Shown: positions 25,498 through 35,213, numbered from the stretch's first letter. The stretch is DNA of 64,000 nt from Rathayibacter sp. SD072 (GCF_017355185.1 NZ_JADILJ010000002.1:1-64000); one strand, 5' to 3'. The notes: generated by a model from the sequence alone, not told the origin. Made by a program: numbers and translations.

Positions 25498-26859
25498 TCA
25501 GTCCTTGAACACCGACAAGTGCTGGTTCTCGACGATGGCGAGGGTGCGCACGAGGCGCGTGTAGCGCTCGACCAGCTCGCCCTCCTCCGCTCCGAGCCCC
25601 AGGAGCGCCGAGATACTCTCTGCCGGGAACAGTCCGACGATCTCCATCGCGACGGCGCGAGCGTGCTCGGAGGAGAGCCCGCGGGTGTACTCCAGAGCCC
25701 GGGCGAGCTGGGGGCGCTCGCCGTCGACGGCGGCCGCCTGCGCGCCTCCCGCTGCGGCGTGGGCGAGGACCGCGACGAAGACGCGGGCGATCTCGTCGAC
25801 GCGCAGGGCCCGCACCAGCGTGAGCAGGCGGGAGGAGACCCTGGTCACTCCGCGGGCGAGGAGCTCGCCGCTCAGGGCCCGCACCTCGATGACGTCTCCC
25901 CCGCTGAAATCGCCCGACACCCGCTTGATGCCCGAGGCGAAGAGGCTGGAGCCCGAGTCGATGCTCCGCTCGGCCTCGAGGTTGATCTCGACGCGCCCCC
26001 GCGCCGTGGCCACACCCGAGATCCAGCGCTGCTCCACACCGGGGTGCCCGTGCACCGCGCGGACGAGGGTGCCGGGGCCCGGCCCGTCGATCGCGCCCAG
26101 GATCACGTCGGGGGTCCGAGCGCCGGCGATGCGCGTCGAGACGCCGTTGTGGGCGGCGAGCTCGGCGGCCTTGAGCTTGGAGCGGATGCCGCCCCGGCCG
26201 GTGCCGCCCTTCTGCACGCCGATTCCGCGCAGCTCCGCGATGCCCAGCTCGTCGAGGTGGACGCCCTCCGCGATGCTGCCGGCGAAGACGCCGGGCACGT
26301 CGGTGAGCAGGAGCAGGAGATCGGCTCCGAGGAGCATCGCCAGGCCGCCGGCCACCCCGTCGTTGTCGGACCCCGCGGAGTCGATGGTGTCGTTGCCGTT
26401 CACGATGGGGACGACGCCGGCGTCGAGGGCGTGGCGGATCGCTTCCGCGACGTGGGACATCTGGCGGGGCGACGCGAGGTCGGACTCGCCGATCAGGATC
26501 TGGGCGACGAGAGCGCCGGAGAGCTCGGCGACCGAGCGGTAGAAGCCCATGAGCACGGTCTGGCCGACGGCGGCGGCCAGCCGGGAGCTGATCGGCTCGT
26601 CCTGGGAGCGGGCGAAGAGGGCGCGGCCCGAGGACACGGCGCCGGAGGAGACGAGCACGACGTCCCAGCCGAGACCGCGCGCGGTGAAGGCGCTCTCGAG
26701 CGCGTTCGCGAGCAGGACGGGATCGGGTCCGGACTGCTTGGTCACCGAGCTGGAGCCCATCTTGACCACCAGGGTGCGCCTGCGCGGCGGGGCGGCCTGC
26801 TCGGTAGCGGAGGCGGCGGCGGTGTCGGGATCGGGCAGTGCGTCGGGCATGGCCCCCAT
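25498..26859 (-). CDS. Divergent glutamate 5-kinase-like protein (AAK kinase plus PUA)
   Basis: This 453-residue protein has an amino-acid kinase domain (about 25-270) with VVKMGSSSVT, VVLVSSGAVSSGR, LAAAVGQ and LLLLTDVPGVF. A PUA domain follows (about 290-365, ending GDVIEVRA). About 85 further residues, mostly helical, are not usual for ProB. The glutamate-site motif reads NGND instead of the common NEND, and the GTGGM loop reads GTGRGGIRSK. No proA or obg is adjacent. It is therefore a ProB paralogue or a kinase for another carboxylate; the proline pathway role is uncertain. The start could also be 9 bp downstream (26850). Confidence 0.78.
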   Translation of the reverse strand: MGAMPDALPDPDTAAASATEQAAPPRRRTLVVKMGSSSVTKQSGPDPVLLANALESAFTARGLGWDVVLVSSGAVSSGRALFARSQDEPISSRLAAAVGQTVLMGFYRSVAELSGALVAQILIGESDLASPRQMSHVAEAIRHALDAGVVPIVNGNDTIDSAGSDNDGVAGGLAMLLGADLLLLLTDVPGVFAGSIAEGVHLDELGIAELRGIGVQKGGTGRGGIRSKLKAAELAAHNGVSTRIAGARTPDVILGAIDGPGPGTLVRAVHGHPGVEQRWISGVATARGRVEINLEAERSIDSGSSLFASGIKRVSGDFSGGDVIEVRALSGELLARGVTRVSSRLLTLVRALRVDEIARVFVAVLAHAAAGGAQAAAVDGERPQLARALEYTRGLSSEHARAVAMEIVGLFPAESISALLGLGAEEGELVERYTRLVRTLAIVENQHLSVFKD

Positions 26860-26974
26860 GGTAGAGCGGGTGGTCTTCCCGCCGGTCCCCGAGGCCTCCG
26901 CCGGTCCTCCACAGGTGCCGATGACGGTGCTCGGACGTAGTCTTCGAGGACCCCGCCGCGGATGTCGGTGGCGA

Positions 26975-27003
26975 TTGACATACTCGAACACATGTTCGAA
27001 CAT
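26975..27003 (+). promoter_or_regulatory. Candidate sigma-70-type promoter of the imu cassette
   Basis: TTGACA (26975-26980) is a consensus -35. After 17 bp, GAACAT (26998-27003) is a weak -10. The predicted start at about 27010 coincides with the ATG, suggesting a leaderless mRNA. The LexA box lies between the two hexamers. Confidence 0.5.
26984..26999. promoter_or_regulatory. LexA/SOS box
   Basis: TCGAAC-ACAT-GTTCGA is a perfect palindrome matching the actinobacterial SOS consensus (TCGAAC-N4-GTTCGA). It sits inside the spacer of the candidate promoter. LexA bound here would directly block RNA polymerase at imuA'-imuB-dnaE2. Confidence 0.9.
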
Positions 27004-27009
27004 GGGCAG

Positions 27010-27729
27010 ATGACAGCCTCCTCCTCCACCCTCTCCGAGGGGACGGCCGAGGCTGCGGAGCCGCTGCTGCGACAGCTCGCCTCGGTGAAGGAGCTGCAGT
27101 CGCGCATCCGCGACATGCAGGCGACGACGCTCGAGACGAAGAGCCTGGCCACCCTGCCCGCCTTCGCCGCGGCGCTGCCCGGCGGAACCCTGAAGCAGGG
27201 AGCCGCGTACTCCGTCGACGGGTCGCTGAGCCTGGCGATGGGGCTGCTCGCCGGCCCCTCGGCGGAGGGCGCCTGGTGCGGGGTCGTCGGCGTGCCCGAG
27301 TTCGGAGCCGAGGCCGCGGCGGGCATCGGCATCGATCTCGAGCGGCTGGTGCTCGTGCCGTCGCCGGCCGAGCACTGGCTCACCGTCACGGCGGCTCTCG
27401 TCGACGTCCTCACGGTCGTCCTGACCCGCCCGCCCGCCTCGGTCTCCTCGGCCGACGTCTCCCGACTCGGCGCCCGGCTGCGCCAGCGGGGTGCCGCTCT
27501 CGTCGTCCTCGGCGAATGGCCCCAGGCCGAGGCCCGGCTCAGCATCCGCAGCAACCGGTGGGAGGGGCTCGGGGCCGGCCACGGCTATTTGCGCTCCCGG
27601 GAGGCCCTGGTCGATGTGGTCGGTCGAGCCGGCACCCGGGTCCGCACGGTCCGGATGAGCATGCCGGGAGCGGATCCGGCCTTCGGAGTGCTCGACGAGC
27701 GCTCGCGCCTGCGAGAGCAGGCGGTCTAG
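27010..27729 (+). CDS. imuA: Mutasome accessory protein ImuA' (RecA-like fold)
   Basis: This 239-residue RecA/SulA-related protein lies directly before imuB and dnaE2. It is the ImuA' type of actinobacteria, required with ImuB for DnaE2-dependent damage tolerance and mutagenesis. Visible features are an N-terminal helix, the LPGGTLKQGAAYSVDG segment at the place of a RecA P-loop, and alternating strands (VVGVPEFGAEAAAG, ERLVLVPSPAEHW, ALVVLGEWPQ). ATG 27010 was chosen since it lies after the SOS box; ATGs at 26992 and 26962 are in frame but inside the promoter region. It abuts imuB with no gap. Confidence 0.87.
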   Translation: MTASSSTLSEGTAEAAEPLLRQLASVKELQSRIRDMQATTLETKSLATLPAFAAALPGGTLKQGAAYSVDGSLSLAMGLLAGPSAEGAWCGVVGVPEFGAEAAAGIGIDLERLVLVPSPAEHWLTVTAALVDVLTVVLTRPPASVSSADVSRLGARLRQRGAALVVLGEWPQAEARLSIRSNRWEGLGAGHGYLRSREALVDVVGRAGTRVRTVRMSMPGADPAFGVLDERSRLREQAV

Positions 27730-29334
27730 ATGGCGACCGCACCCGAGCTGCGCCGCACGATCCTCGTGTGGTGCCCGGACTGGCCGCTGCTCGCCGCAGC
27801 GGGAGACGCAGGCCTGCCGCCCGAGGCGCCGCTGGCGCTCACCGAGAAGAGCCGCGTCTTCGCCTGCTCCCCGGCGGCACGCTCCGAGGGCGTGCGACGG
27901 GGCATGCGGATCCGCGAGGCGCAGTCGCGCTGCACGGGCCTGACCGTCCTGCCCTACGACCCGGTCCTCGATCACCGCGCCTTCGAACCGCTCGTGCAGG
28001 CTCTGGAGGAGATCACGCCCGGTGTCCAGCTGATCCGCCCCGGGCTGTGCGCGATCCGCGCTCGAGGCCCCCGCCGCTACTACGGGAGCGAGCAGTCCGC
28101 CGCCGAGGCGATCCTCCGCCGCCTGGCCGGGCTCGGGGTCGAGCGCGCCCGCATCGGCATCGCCGACGGGCTCTTCGCCTCGGAGCTCGCCGCCAAGCAC
28201 TCGGGTGAGCCGGTCGCGATCGTGGCGGCCGGAGCCACCGCGGAGTTCCTCGCACCGCTGCCCCTGGAGGCGCTCGGCACGGAGGCCGTCGGAGCAGCCG
28301 TCGTCCGTGCGAAGCCGGTGCGGGGCGAGGATCTGGTGACGCTCCTGCGCCGGCTCGGGGTGCGCACCCTCGGAGCCTTCGCCGCGCTGCCGGCCGAGGA
28401 CGTCGCGGCCAGGTTCGGTCCCGAGGGCGCGCGCTCCCACCTCCTCGCCCGAGGAGCCGAGACGGAGGCCGTCGTCCCGCGGCTGCCCCCCGAGAGGCTC
28501 GACAGGTTCCTCGAGTTCGAGCCCCCGCTCGACCGCATCGACCAGGCCGCCTTCGCCTTCCGCATCGCGGCGGAGGAGTTCGTCGCGGGCCTCACCCGAT
28601 CGCAGCTGGTGGCCACGGCGATCCGCATCGACGTCACCAGTGATCGCGGCGAGCTCTCGTCCCGCACCTGGCTGCACCCGCGCTGGTTCACCCCGGGAGA
28701 CGTCCTCGACCGGGTGCGCTGGCAGCTGCAGGGCAGCGGAGCGATCGACACCGGCCTGCGCTCCCCGATCGCCCGCATCGGAGTCGAGCCCGAGGCCGTC
28801 GATGCGATCGGCAACCACGAGCAGGGACTCTGGGGCACCGCACCCGAGGAGCGGGTCCACCACGGCCTGAGTCGGGTGCAGAGCATGCTCGGGCACGAGG
28901 CGGTCGTGACCGCGTCGATCGGGGGCGGCCGGGCGCTCCGCGACCGGCAGCACCTCGTGCCCTGGGGCGATCGGGAGCCCGGGGACGCCCGGCCCAAGGA
29001 GCTGCCCTGGCCGGGCTCGCTCCCGCCGCCCCTGCCTCCCACGGTGTTCACCGAGCCCTCCGCGGCCCTGGTGCGCGGCCCGCGGGGCGAGCCCGTGTCG
29101 GTGGACGATCGCGGCGCGCTCGTCTCCGTCCCCGTCTACTTCGCGCTCGGGACCTCGCAGGCACGGCTCGAACCCATCAGCGGCTGGGCCGGCCCCTGGC
29201 CCGTGGACGAGCGGTGGTGGGACGCGAGGACGGCCACGCGCTACGACCGGTTCCAGGTCGTCGACGCGGCCGGCACCGCCTGGCTCCTGCTCTGCCGCGA
29301 CGGGGAGTGGGCCGCGGAGGCCCGGTACGACTGA
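27730..29334 (+). CDS. imuB: ImuB, catalytically inactive Y-family polymerase homologue
   Basis: This 534-residue protein resembles Y-family polymerases (palm/finger about 10-200, little finger about 240-350) but lacks the first catalytic motif. The usual D-x-D-x-F region reads WCPDWPLLA, as is typical for ImuB. ImuB acts as the adapter that links DnaE2 and ImuA' to the beta clamp. A clamp-binding-like motif QHLVPW is seen at about residues 407-412. The C-terminal 120 residues contain a proline-rich stretch and WWDARTATRYDRFQV. Head-to-tail with imuA' with zero spacing. Confidence 0.92.
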   Translation: MATAPELRRTILVWCPDWPLLAAAGDAGLPPEAPLALTEKSRVFACSPAARSEGVRRGMRIREAQSRCTGLTVLPYDPVLDHRAFEPLVQALEEITPGVQLIRPGLCAIRARGPRRYYGSEQSAAEAILRRLAGLGVERARIGIADGLFASELAAKHSGEPVAIVAAGATAEFLAPLPLEALGTEAVGAAVVRAKPVRGEDLVTLLRRLGVRTLGAFAALPAEDVAARFGPEGARSHLLARGAETEAVVPRLPPERLDRFLEFEPPLDRIDQAAFAFRIAAEEFVAGLTRSQLVATAIRIDVTSDRGELSSRTWLHPRWFTPGDVLDRVRWQLQGSGAIDTGLRSPIARIGVEPEAVDAIGNHEQGLWGTAPEERVHHGLSRVQSMLGHEAVVTASIGGGRALRDRQHLVPWGDREPGDARPKELPWPGSLPPPLPPTVFTEPSAALVRGPRGEPVSVDDRGALVSVPVYFALGTSQARLEPISGWAGPWPVDERWWDARTATRYDRFQVVDAAGTAWLLLCRDGEWAAEARYD

Positions 29335-29384
29335 CCCCTCCTCTCCTCGATCCGCGCTCGACCCCACCTCTCAGAAGGAGCCCC

Positions 29385-32300
29385 ATGGGCTGGAACAACC
29401 CGCCGATCCCCTGGTCGGAGTTCGAACGACGCCTCTCCTCGGGGCGCAGGGCCGATGGCAGCCCCGTCCAGGGGGACGGCGGGGACAGCCCCGCGTGGTC
29501 GCACAAGCGGCCGGCCTACACGGCGGGCGACGACGTCCGCTCCCCCGATCGGAAGGTGCCCTACGCCGAGCTGCACGCCCACTCCAACTTCAGCTTCCTC
29601 GACGGAGCGAACCGACCCGAGCAGCTGGTGGAGGAGGCGGTCCGTCTCGGCATCGACACCCTCGCCCTGACCGATCACGACGGCCTGTACGGGATCGTCC
29701 GGATGGCCGAGGCGGCGCAGGGCCACCCCGTCCGGACCGCCTTCGGCGCCGAGCTCTCGCTCGGACTGCGCGCTCCCCAGAACGGCGTCGCGGATCCCGA
29801 GGGCTCCCACCTGCTGGTGCTCGCGCGCCGCGAGGAGGGCTACCACCGGCTCGCCCGCGCCCTGACGACCGCCCAGCTCGCCGGCGCCGAGAAGGGCAAG
29901 CCCAGCTACGACCTCGAGGAGCTCGCACAGGCGGCAGGGGGCCACTGGATCGTCCTCACGGGATGCCGGAAGGGCGCTGTGCGCCAGGCGCTGGTCGCGA
30001 GCGGGGAATCGGCGGCCGAGGAGGAGGTGCGCGAGCTCGTGCGCCTCTTCGGAGCCGCCAACGTGATCGTCGAGCTGTACGACCACGGCGATCCGCTCGC
30101 CTCGCTGCACAACGACCAGCTCGCCGGCATCGCGGAGCGTCTCGGAGTGCGGCGGGTGGCGACCGGGAACGTCCACTACGCCCGCCCCGAGGACCGTCCG
30201 CTGCAGACAGCGCTGGCGGCAGTCCGAGCACGGCGCAGCCTCGACGAGATGGACGGCTGGCTGCCCGCCGCCGCAGGAGCGCACCTGCGCTCCGGAGCCG
30301 AGATGGCCGAGCGGTTCGCGCGCTACCCGGGCTCCGTCGAGACCACGGTCCTCGTGGCCGACGAGATCGCCTTCGAGCTGGGCCGGGTCAGACCCCGGCT
30401 CCCCCGCCAGGAGGTCGGGGACGGGCACACGCCGATGAGCTGGCTGCGCGAGCTCGTGCGCCGGGCCGTGCCCGACAAGTACCCGCAGGCCGACTCCGAC
30501 GTGCTCGACCGGCTCGAGAAGGAGCTGGCGGTCATCGAGGCCAAGGACTTCCCCGGCTACTTCCTGATCGTCCACGACATCGTGCACTTCGCCAAGGGGA
30601 AGGGGATCCTCTGCCAGGGCCGCGGTTCGGCCGCGAACTCCGCGGTCTGCTACGTCCTGGGCATCACGGCGGTGGACTCGATCTTCTACGACCTCCCGTT
30701 CGAGCGCTTCCTCTCGAGCATCCGCGACGAGGAGCCCGACATCGACGTCGACTTCGACTCGGAACGGCGCGAGGAGGTCATCCAGCACGTCTACGAGAAG
30801 TACGGCCGGCTGAACGCCGCACAGGTGGCCAACGTCATCACCTACCGGCCCAAGTTCGCCGTCCGCGACATGGCGAAGGCCCTGGGCTACAGCCCGGGCC
30901 AGCAGGACGGCTGGTCGAAGCAGGTCGAGTCCTGGGGCGCGATCGTCGAGAGCACCGACCACGACATCCCCGACGACGTCGTCGCCCTCGCCACCCGCGT
31001 CCTCGGCGCGCCGCGGCACCTCGGGATCCACTCAGGAGGCATGGTCCTCACCGACCGCCCGGTGGGCGAGGTGTGCCCGATCGAGCCTGCGCGGATGGAG
31101 AAGCGGACCGTGCTGCAGTGGGACAAGGACGACTGCGCCTGGATGGGCCTCGTCAAGTTCGACCTGCTCGGTCTCGGGATGCTCGCCGCCCTGCAGTACA
31201 CCTTCGACCTCGTCGCCGAGCACGTCGGCGAGAAGTGGGACCTCTCCACCATCCCTCGGGAGGAGAAGGGCGTCTACGACCAGCTCTGCCGCGCCGACTC
31301 GATCGGGGTGTTCCAGGTCGAGAGCCGCGCCCAGATGGGCACCCTGCCCCGGCTGCAGCCGCGCCGCTTCTACGATCTGGTGATCGAGGTCGCCCTGATC
31401 CGTCCCGGACCCATCCAGGGCGGAGCGGTGCACCCCTACATCCGGCGCAAACTCGGCGAGGAGCCGGTGACGTACCAGCACCCCCTTCTCGTCACCCCTC
31501 TCAAGCGCACCCTGGGCGTCCCGCTCTTCCAGGAGCAGCTCATGCAGGTGGCCGTCGCGGTGGGCGACTGCAACGCCGAGGACGCCGACCTCCTGAGGCG
31601 GGCCATGGGGTCCAAGAGGGGCACGGAGAAGATCGAGACCCTGCGCGAGCGGCTCTACCAGGGCATGGAGCGCAACGGCATCACCGGCGAGGTGGCCGAC
31701 GACATCTACACCCGGATCCAGGCGTTCGCGAACTTCGGCTTCGCCGAGAGCCACGCGATCAGCTTCGCCCTGCTCGTCTACGCGAGCGCATGGCTGCGGC
31801 TCCACTACCCGGCGGCGTTCACGGCGGCTCTGCTCCGCGCGCAGCCGATGGGGTTCTACGCTCCGCACACCCTCGTCGCCGACGCCCGGCGGCACGGGGT
31901 GCGCGTCGAGTCCCCCGACGTGAACCGGTCGCTCCCGCACCCCGGGCTCGAGGCGGCGGAGGAGGCACCGCGCCCCCGACGTCGCGGGGCGGCGTACGGC
32001 CGTGAGGAGTGCCTCTCGCCCCACCAGCCGCCGACCGGCCTCTTCGACGGGTCGGAGCACTTCGACACCGACGACCACCGCCGCGACGCGCACTTCGTCA
32101 TCCGCCTCGGGCTGGCCGGTGTGAAGGGCATCGGGGACGCCCTCGCCGAGCGCATCGTGGCCGAGCGCGAGCGGGGAGGCGCGTACGCGAGCATGTCCGA
32201 CCTCTCGCGGAGGGTGGGGGCGAACGCGACCCAGCTCGAGGCGCTCGGCGCCGCGGGGGCGTTCGACTCCCTCGGGCTCGATCGTCGCCAGGCCCTCTGG

Positions 32301-32798
32301 GAGGCCGGGACGGCCGCCTCGGACCGCGAGGAGTTCCTCGCGGGATCGGTGGTCGCGGTCCAGCCGCCGCTGCTGCCGATGCTCTCGGCGCAGGAGCGTG
32401 TCGTCTTCGACTTCTGGGCCACCGGCGTCTCGCCCGACGACCATCCGCTCCGCCACCTCCGCACCGATCTGCAGGCTCGTGGAGCCCGCTCGACGGCCGA
32501 CCTGCCCGGCACCTCCTCCGGGACGCGGATCGAGGTCGCCGGGGTGGTGATCCACCGCCAACGTCCCTCCACAGCCGGCGGAGTGACCTTCATGAACCTC
32601 GAGGACGAGCACGGGATCCTCAACGTGATCTGCTCCGTCGGAGTATGGAACCGCTACCGGCGCATCGCCCGGGAAGCGCCCGCCCTGCTCGTCCGCGGAA
32701 TCCTCGAGCGCTCCCGGGAAGGCGTCACCAACCTGATCGCCGACCGCTTCGAACCCCTCTCGGTCGGCGCTCGAACGACCTCCCGCAACTTCCGATGA
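29385..32798 (+). CDS. dnaE2: Error-prone DNA polymerase DnaE2
   Basis: This 1137-residue C-family polymerase is the translesion enzyme of the mutasome. The PHP domain begins at about 60 with YAELHAHSNFSFLDGA. The palm contains PDIDVDFDSERR (about 452), and the finger region has GVFQVESRAQMGTLPRLQP. A tandem helix-hairpin-helix lies near LAGVKGIGDALAERIV. The C-terminal OB fold (IEVAGVVIHRQRPSTAGGVT) is where replicative DnaE1 would continue with a tau/clamp region. The start has an ideal AGAAGGAG site; a longer frame upstream has no homology. It is controlled by the LexA box 2.4 kb upstream. Confidence 0.95.
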   Translation: MGWNNPPIPWSEFERRLSSGRRADGSPVQGDGGDSPAWSHKRPAYTAGDDVRSPDRKVPYAELHAHSNFSFLDGANRPEQLVEEAVRLGIDTLALTDHDGLYGIVRMAEAAQGHPVRTAFGAELSLGLRAPQNGVADPEGSHLLVLARREEGYHRLARALTTAQLAGAEKGKPSYDLEELAQAAGGHWIVLTGCRKGAVRQALVASGESAAEEEVRELVRLFGAANVIVELYDHGDPLASLHNDQLAGIAERLGVRRVATGNVHYARPEDRPLQTALAAVRARRSLDEMDGWLPAAAGAHLRSGAEMAERFARYPGSVETTVLVADEIAFELGRVRPRLPRQEVGDGHTPMSWLRELVRRAVPDKYPQADSDVLDRLEKELAVIEAKDFPGYFLIVHDIVHFAKGKGILCQGRGSAANSAVCYVLGITAVDSIFYDLPFERFLSSIRDEEPDIDVDFDSERREEVIQHVYEKYGRLNAAQVANVITYRPKFAVRDMAKALGYSPGQQDGWSKQVESWGAIVESTDHDIPDDVVALATRVLGAPRHLGIHSGGMVLTDRPVGEVCPIEPARMEKRTVLQWDKDDCAWMGLVKFDLLGLGMLAALQYTFDLVAEHVGEKWDLSTIPREEKGVYDQLCRADSIGVFQVESRAQMGTLPRLQPRRFYDLVIEVALIRPGPIQGGAVHPYIRRKLGEEPVTYQHPLLVTPLKRTLGVPLFQEQLMQVAVAVGDCNAEDADLLRRAMGSKRGTEKIETLRERLYQGMERNGITGEVADDIYTRIQAFANFGFAESHAISFALLVYASAWLRLHYPAAFTAALLRAQPMGFYAPHTLVADARRHGVRVESPDVNRSLPHPGLEAAEEAPRPRRRGAAYGREECLSPHQPPTGLFDGSEHFDTDDHRRDAHFVIRLGLAGVKGIGDALAERIVAERERGGAYASMSDLSRRVGANATQLEALGAAGAFDSLGLDRRQALWEAGTAASDREEFLAGSVVAVQPPLLPMLSAQERVVFDFWATGVSPDDHPLRHLRTDLQARGARSTADLPGTSSGTRIEVAGVVIHRQRPSTAGGVTFMNLEDEHGILNVICSVGVWNRYRRIAREAPALLVRGILERSREGVTNLIADRFEPLSVGARTTSRNFR

Positions 32799-32857
32799 CC
32801 ACCGGCAACCGGCGACGACCGCTCCCGCGATCGCACGCTCCACGAGAAAGCGATCCC

Positions 32858-33298
32858 ATGACGACCACCCACTCCGCCGGCCCGCTCCCGCACCTGGACG
32901 CGCCGCTGCTCGACGACAGGGATCTGCGCGAGCGGGTCTCCTCGCTGATCGGCCCGGCCTACCGCCGAGCCCTCTGGCCGATCCTCCTCGACCGCGAGGG
33001 CTTCCAGCTGCCGATCCTCTACCCCGTCGACGGGCTCCCCGTGCACCCCGACGAGGCGCGCACCGAGAGGATCGTGGCGACGCTCGCCAAGGCGGTCGCC
33101 CATCAGGAGGTCGGCTCGCTCGCCTTCGCGCTCGAACGGCCGGGTCGGGCCTTCCTCGGCGAGACCGATCGGGTGCTCGCCCGCTACCTGGCCGCCGCGT
33201 GCCACCGCCGCGCCATCCCGCTCCGAGCGCTGCTGCTCGTGCACGACGACGGCGTGCGCGTCGTCGCCGCCGCCGAGTACGCGGCACCGCTGCGCTGA
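32858..33298 (+). CDS. Unknown protein downstream of dnaE2
   Basis: This 146-residue protein was not recognised. It has a compact mixed alpha/beta look with IGPAYRRALWPILLDREGFQLPILYPVDGLP in pieces, then LAFALERPGRAF and RALLLVHDDGVRVVAAAEY. There is no membrane helix or signal. It starts 59 bp after dnaE2 on the same strand, with a purine-rich cgagaaagcg upstream. A hairpin follows its stop, so it is probably the last gene of the SOS cassette transcript. A role in the mutasome is inferred from position only. Confidence 0.75.
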   Translation: MTTTHSAGPLPHLDAPLLDDRDLRERVSSLIGPAYRRALWPILLDREGFQLPILYPVDGLPVHPDEARTERIVATLAKAVAHQEVGSLAFALERPGRAFLGETDRVLARYLAAACHRRAIPLRALLLVHDDGVRVVAAAEYAAPLR

Positions 33299-33310
33299 GC
33301 GCACGACGGC

Positions 33311-33346
33311 GGAGGGACGACCCGCCGCGAGGCGAGCCGTCCCTCC
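33311..33346. terminator. Hairpin between convergent genes
   Basis: GGAGGGACG (33311-33319) pairs with CGTCCCTCC (33338-33346), and an inner CGCC-GCGA-GGCG stem tops it. It lies between the end of the dnaE2 cassette and the end of treZ, so it could terminate both. No T-tract is present, as is common at this GC content. Confidence 0.6.
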
Positions 33347-33375
33347 GGGAGCCCGACGGTTCGAGGAACCCCGGA

Positions 33376-35172
33376 TCAGTCCGCGGTCGTGAGGGTGATC
33401 AGCAGCGACGAGGCGCCCAGATCGACCTCGGTGTCGCCCGGCTGCGCCGCGTACTCGCCGACGCCCAGGAGCGACTCGGCGACCTCGGGCAGCGGCACGC
33501 GGGTCGCCGCGTCGCCGACGTTGATCGCGATCGTCACCCGGCCGCGGCCCAGAGTCAGCCAGCGCTGCTCCTCATCGAAGTCGACGACGAGCGAGCCGAA
33601 CCGCGGGTCGGTCAGCTCGGGGAACCGACGGCGCAGAGCGCCGAGCTCGCGGTACACACCGAGGATCCGGGCGTGGCGCCCCTCCTGGGCCTCGGACCAG
33701 TCGAGCCGGGATCGGGTGAAGGTCTCGGGGTCCTGCGGGTCGGGAACGACCTCGGGATCCCAGCCCATCTTCGCAAACTCCGCGATGCGGCCCTTCGCCG
33801 TCGCCTCGCCCAGGTCCTTCTCGGGGTGCGAGGTGAAGAACTGCCAGGGAGTCGATGCGGCCCACTCCTCGCCCATGAAGAGCATCGGAGTGAACGGGCC
33901 CAGCAGGGTGAGCGCCGCAGCGATCGCGAGCCGGCCCTCGTCGAGGGTCGCCGTGAGGCGGTCGCCGATCGCCCGATTGCCGATCTGGTCGTGGTTCTGG
34001 CTGCAGACCACGAGGCGCCACGCGGGCATCCGCTCCGTGTCGATCGGCCGACCGTGGTGACGGCCTCGGAAGGTCGAGAGGGTGCCGTCGTGGAAGAACC
34101 CGCGGGTCAGCACCTTCTCGAGGGATCCGAGCGGGGCGAAGTCCTCGTAGTAGCCGGTGGTCTCGCCGGTCAGGGCGACGTGCACCGCGTGGTGGAAGTC
34201 GTCGCTCCACTGCGCGTCGAGACCGTAGCCGCCCGCCTCGCGCGGGGTGATCAGCGTCGGATCGTTGAGGTCGGACTCGGCGATCAGGGTGAGCGGGCGT
34301 CCCACGTGCGCCGAGAGGACCGCCACCTCGGACGCCATCTCCTCGAGCACGTGCACCGCCCGCTCGTCCACGAGCGCGTGGACCGCGTCCAGCCGCAGCG
34401 CGTCGACGTGGTAGTCGCGCAGCCACATCAGCGCGTTGTCGATGATGTAGCCGCGGACGACGTCCGAGCCCTCACCGTCGAGGTTGACGGAGCTGCCCCA
34501 CGTGTTGGCCTTCTCGTTCTTGAGGTAGGGGCCGAACTCGGGGAGGTAGTTGCCACTGGGGCCGAGGTGGTTGTAGACCACGTCCTGGATCACGCCCATG
34601 CCGGCGCGGTGCGCCGCGTCGACGAAGCGCTGGTACGCCTCCGGTCCCCCGTACGGCTCGTGGACGGCGTACCAGAGCACACCGTCGTAGCCCCAGTTGT
34701 GCGTGCCGTTCACCGCGTTGACGGGCAGGATCTCGATGAAGTCCACGCCCAGCGAGCGCAGGTGGTCGAGCCTGCCCGCCGCGGCGTCCAGCGTCCCCTC
34801 GGGGGTGAACGTGCCGATGTGCAGCTCGTAGATCACCGCTCCGGCCAGCTGGCGGCCCGTCCAGGCGCCGTCCTGCCACGCGTGCACGGCGGGGTCGTAG
34901 GTGCGCGACAGCTCGTGCACCCCGCCGGGCTGGCGACGCGAGCGCGGGTCCGGGAACGGGCCGGAACCGTCGACGCGGTAGCCGTAGTCGACCTCACCGG
35001 CGGGAGCGGAGCCGGAGACGCGCCACCAGCCCTCCTGACCCCTCCTCGTCATCGCGACGGGGTCGCCGCCCTCGATCACGAGCTCGACGGTCGAGGCCTC
35101 GGGGGCCCAGACGTCGAAGCGGTCCGGCCCGGCGGTGGCGAGGGCGTAGCGGTAGGGGGTCGTACTGATCAC
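33376..35172 (-). CDS. treZ: Malto-oligosyltrehalose trehalohydrolase TreZ
   Basis: This 598-residue GH13 enzyme releases trehalose from maltooligosyl-trehalose. An N-terminal CBM48-type beta domain (about 5-95, FDVWAPEAS) precedes the catalytic barrel. The GH13 regions are DVVYNHLGP, the nucleophile in [10 protein letters not shown], the acid/base in [10 protein letters not shown] and [10 protein letters not shown]. The C-terminal beta domain ends the protein. It is third in the glgX-treY-treZ run, 72 bp after treY, with a strong hairpin in that gap. Confidence 0.94.
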   Translation of the reverse strand: MISTTPYRYALATAGPDRFDVWAPEASTVELVIEGGDPVAMTRRGQEGWWRVSGSAPAGEVDYGYRVDGSGPFPDPRSRRQPGGVHELSRTYDPAVHAWQDGAWTGRQLAGAVIYELHIGTFTPEGTLDAAAGRLDHLRSLGVDFIEILPVNAVNGTHNWGYDGVLWYAVHEPYGGPEAYQRFVDAAHRAGMGVIQDVVYNHLGPSGNYLPEFGPYLKNEKANTWGSSVNLDGEGSDVVRGYIIDNALMWLRDYHVDALRLDAVHALVDERAVHVLEEMASEVAVLSAHVGRPLTLIAESDLNDPTLITPREAGGYGLDAQWSDDFHHAVHVALTGETTGYYEDFAPLGSLEKVLTRGFFHDGTLSTFRGRHHGRPIDTERMPAWRLVVCSQNHDQIGNRAIGDRLTATLDEGRLAIAAALTLLGPFTPMLFMGEEWAASTPWQFFTSHPEKDLGEATAKGRIAEFAKMGWDPEVVPDPQDPETFTRSRLDWSEAQEGRHARILGVYRELGALRRRFPELTDPRFGSLVVDFDEEQRWLTLGRGRVTIAINVGDAATRVPLPEVAESLLGVGEYAAQPGDTEVDLGASSLLITLTTAD

Positions 35173-35213
35173 GGGGAGCTCCTGAGCGGGTCGGGCAGAC
35201 GGGAGGTGGGGCG

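Noticed and set aside
27730-29334. Active Y-family polymerase (DinB/Pol IV)
   Set aside because: The first catalytic acidic motif is missing (CPDWP), and the context with imuA' and dnaE2 identifies ImuB.
26860-29367. Upstream extension of the ProB-like minus-strand frame across the imuA'/imuB region
   Set aside because: The extension is antisense to imuA' and imuB, has no homology, and the kinase starts normally at 26859 or 26850.
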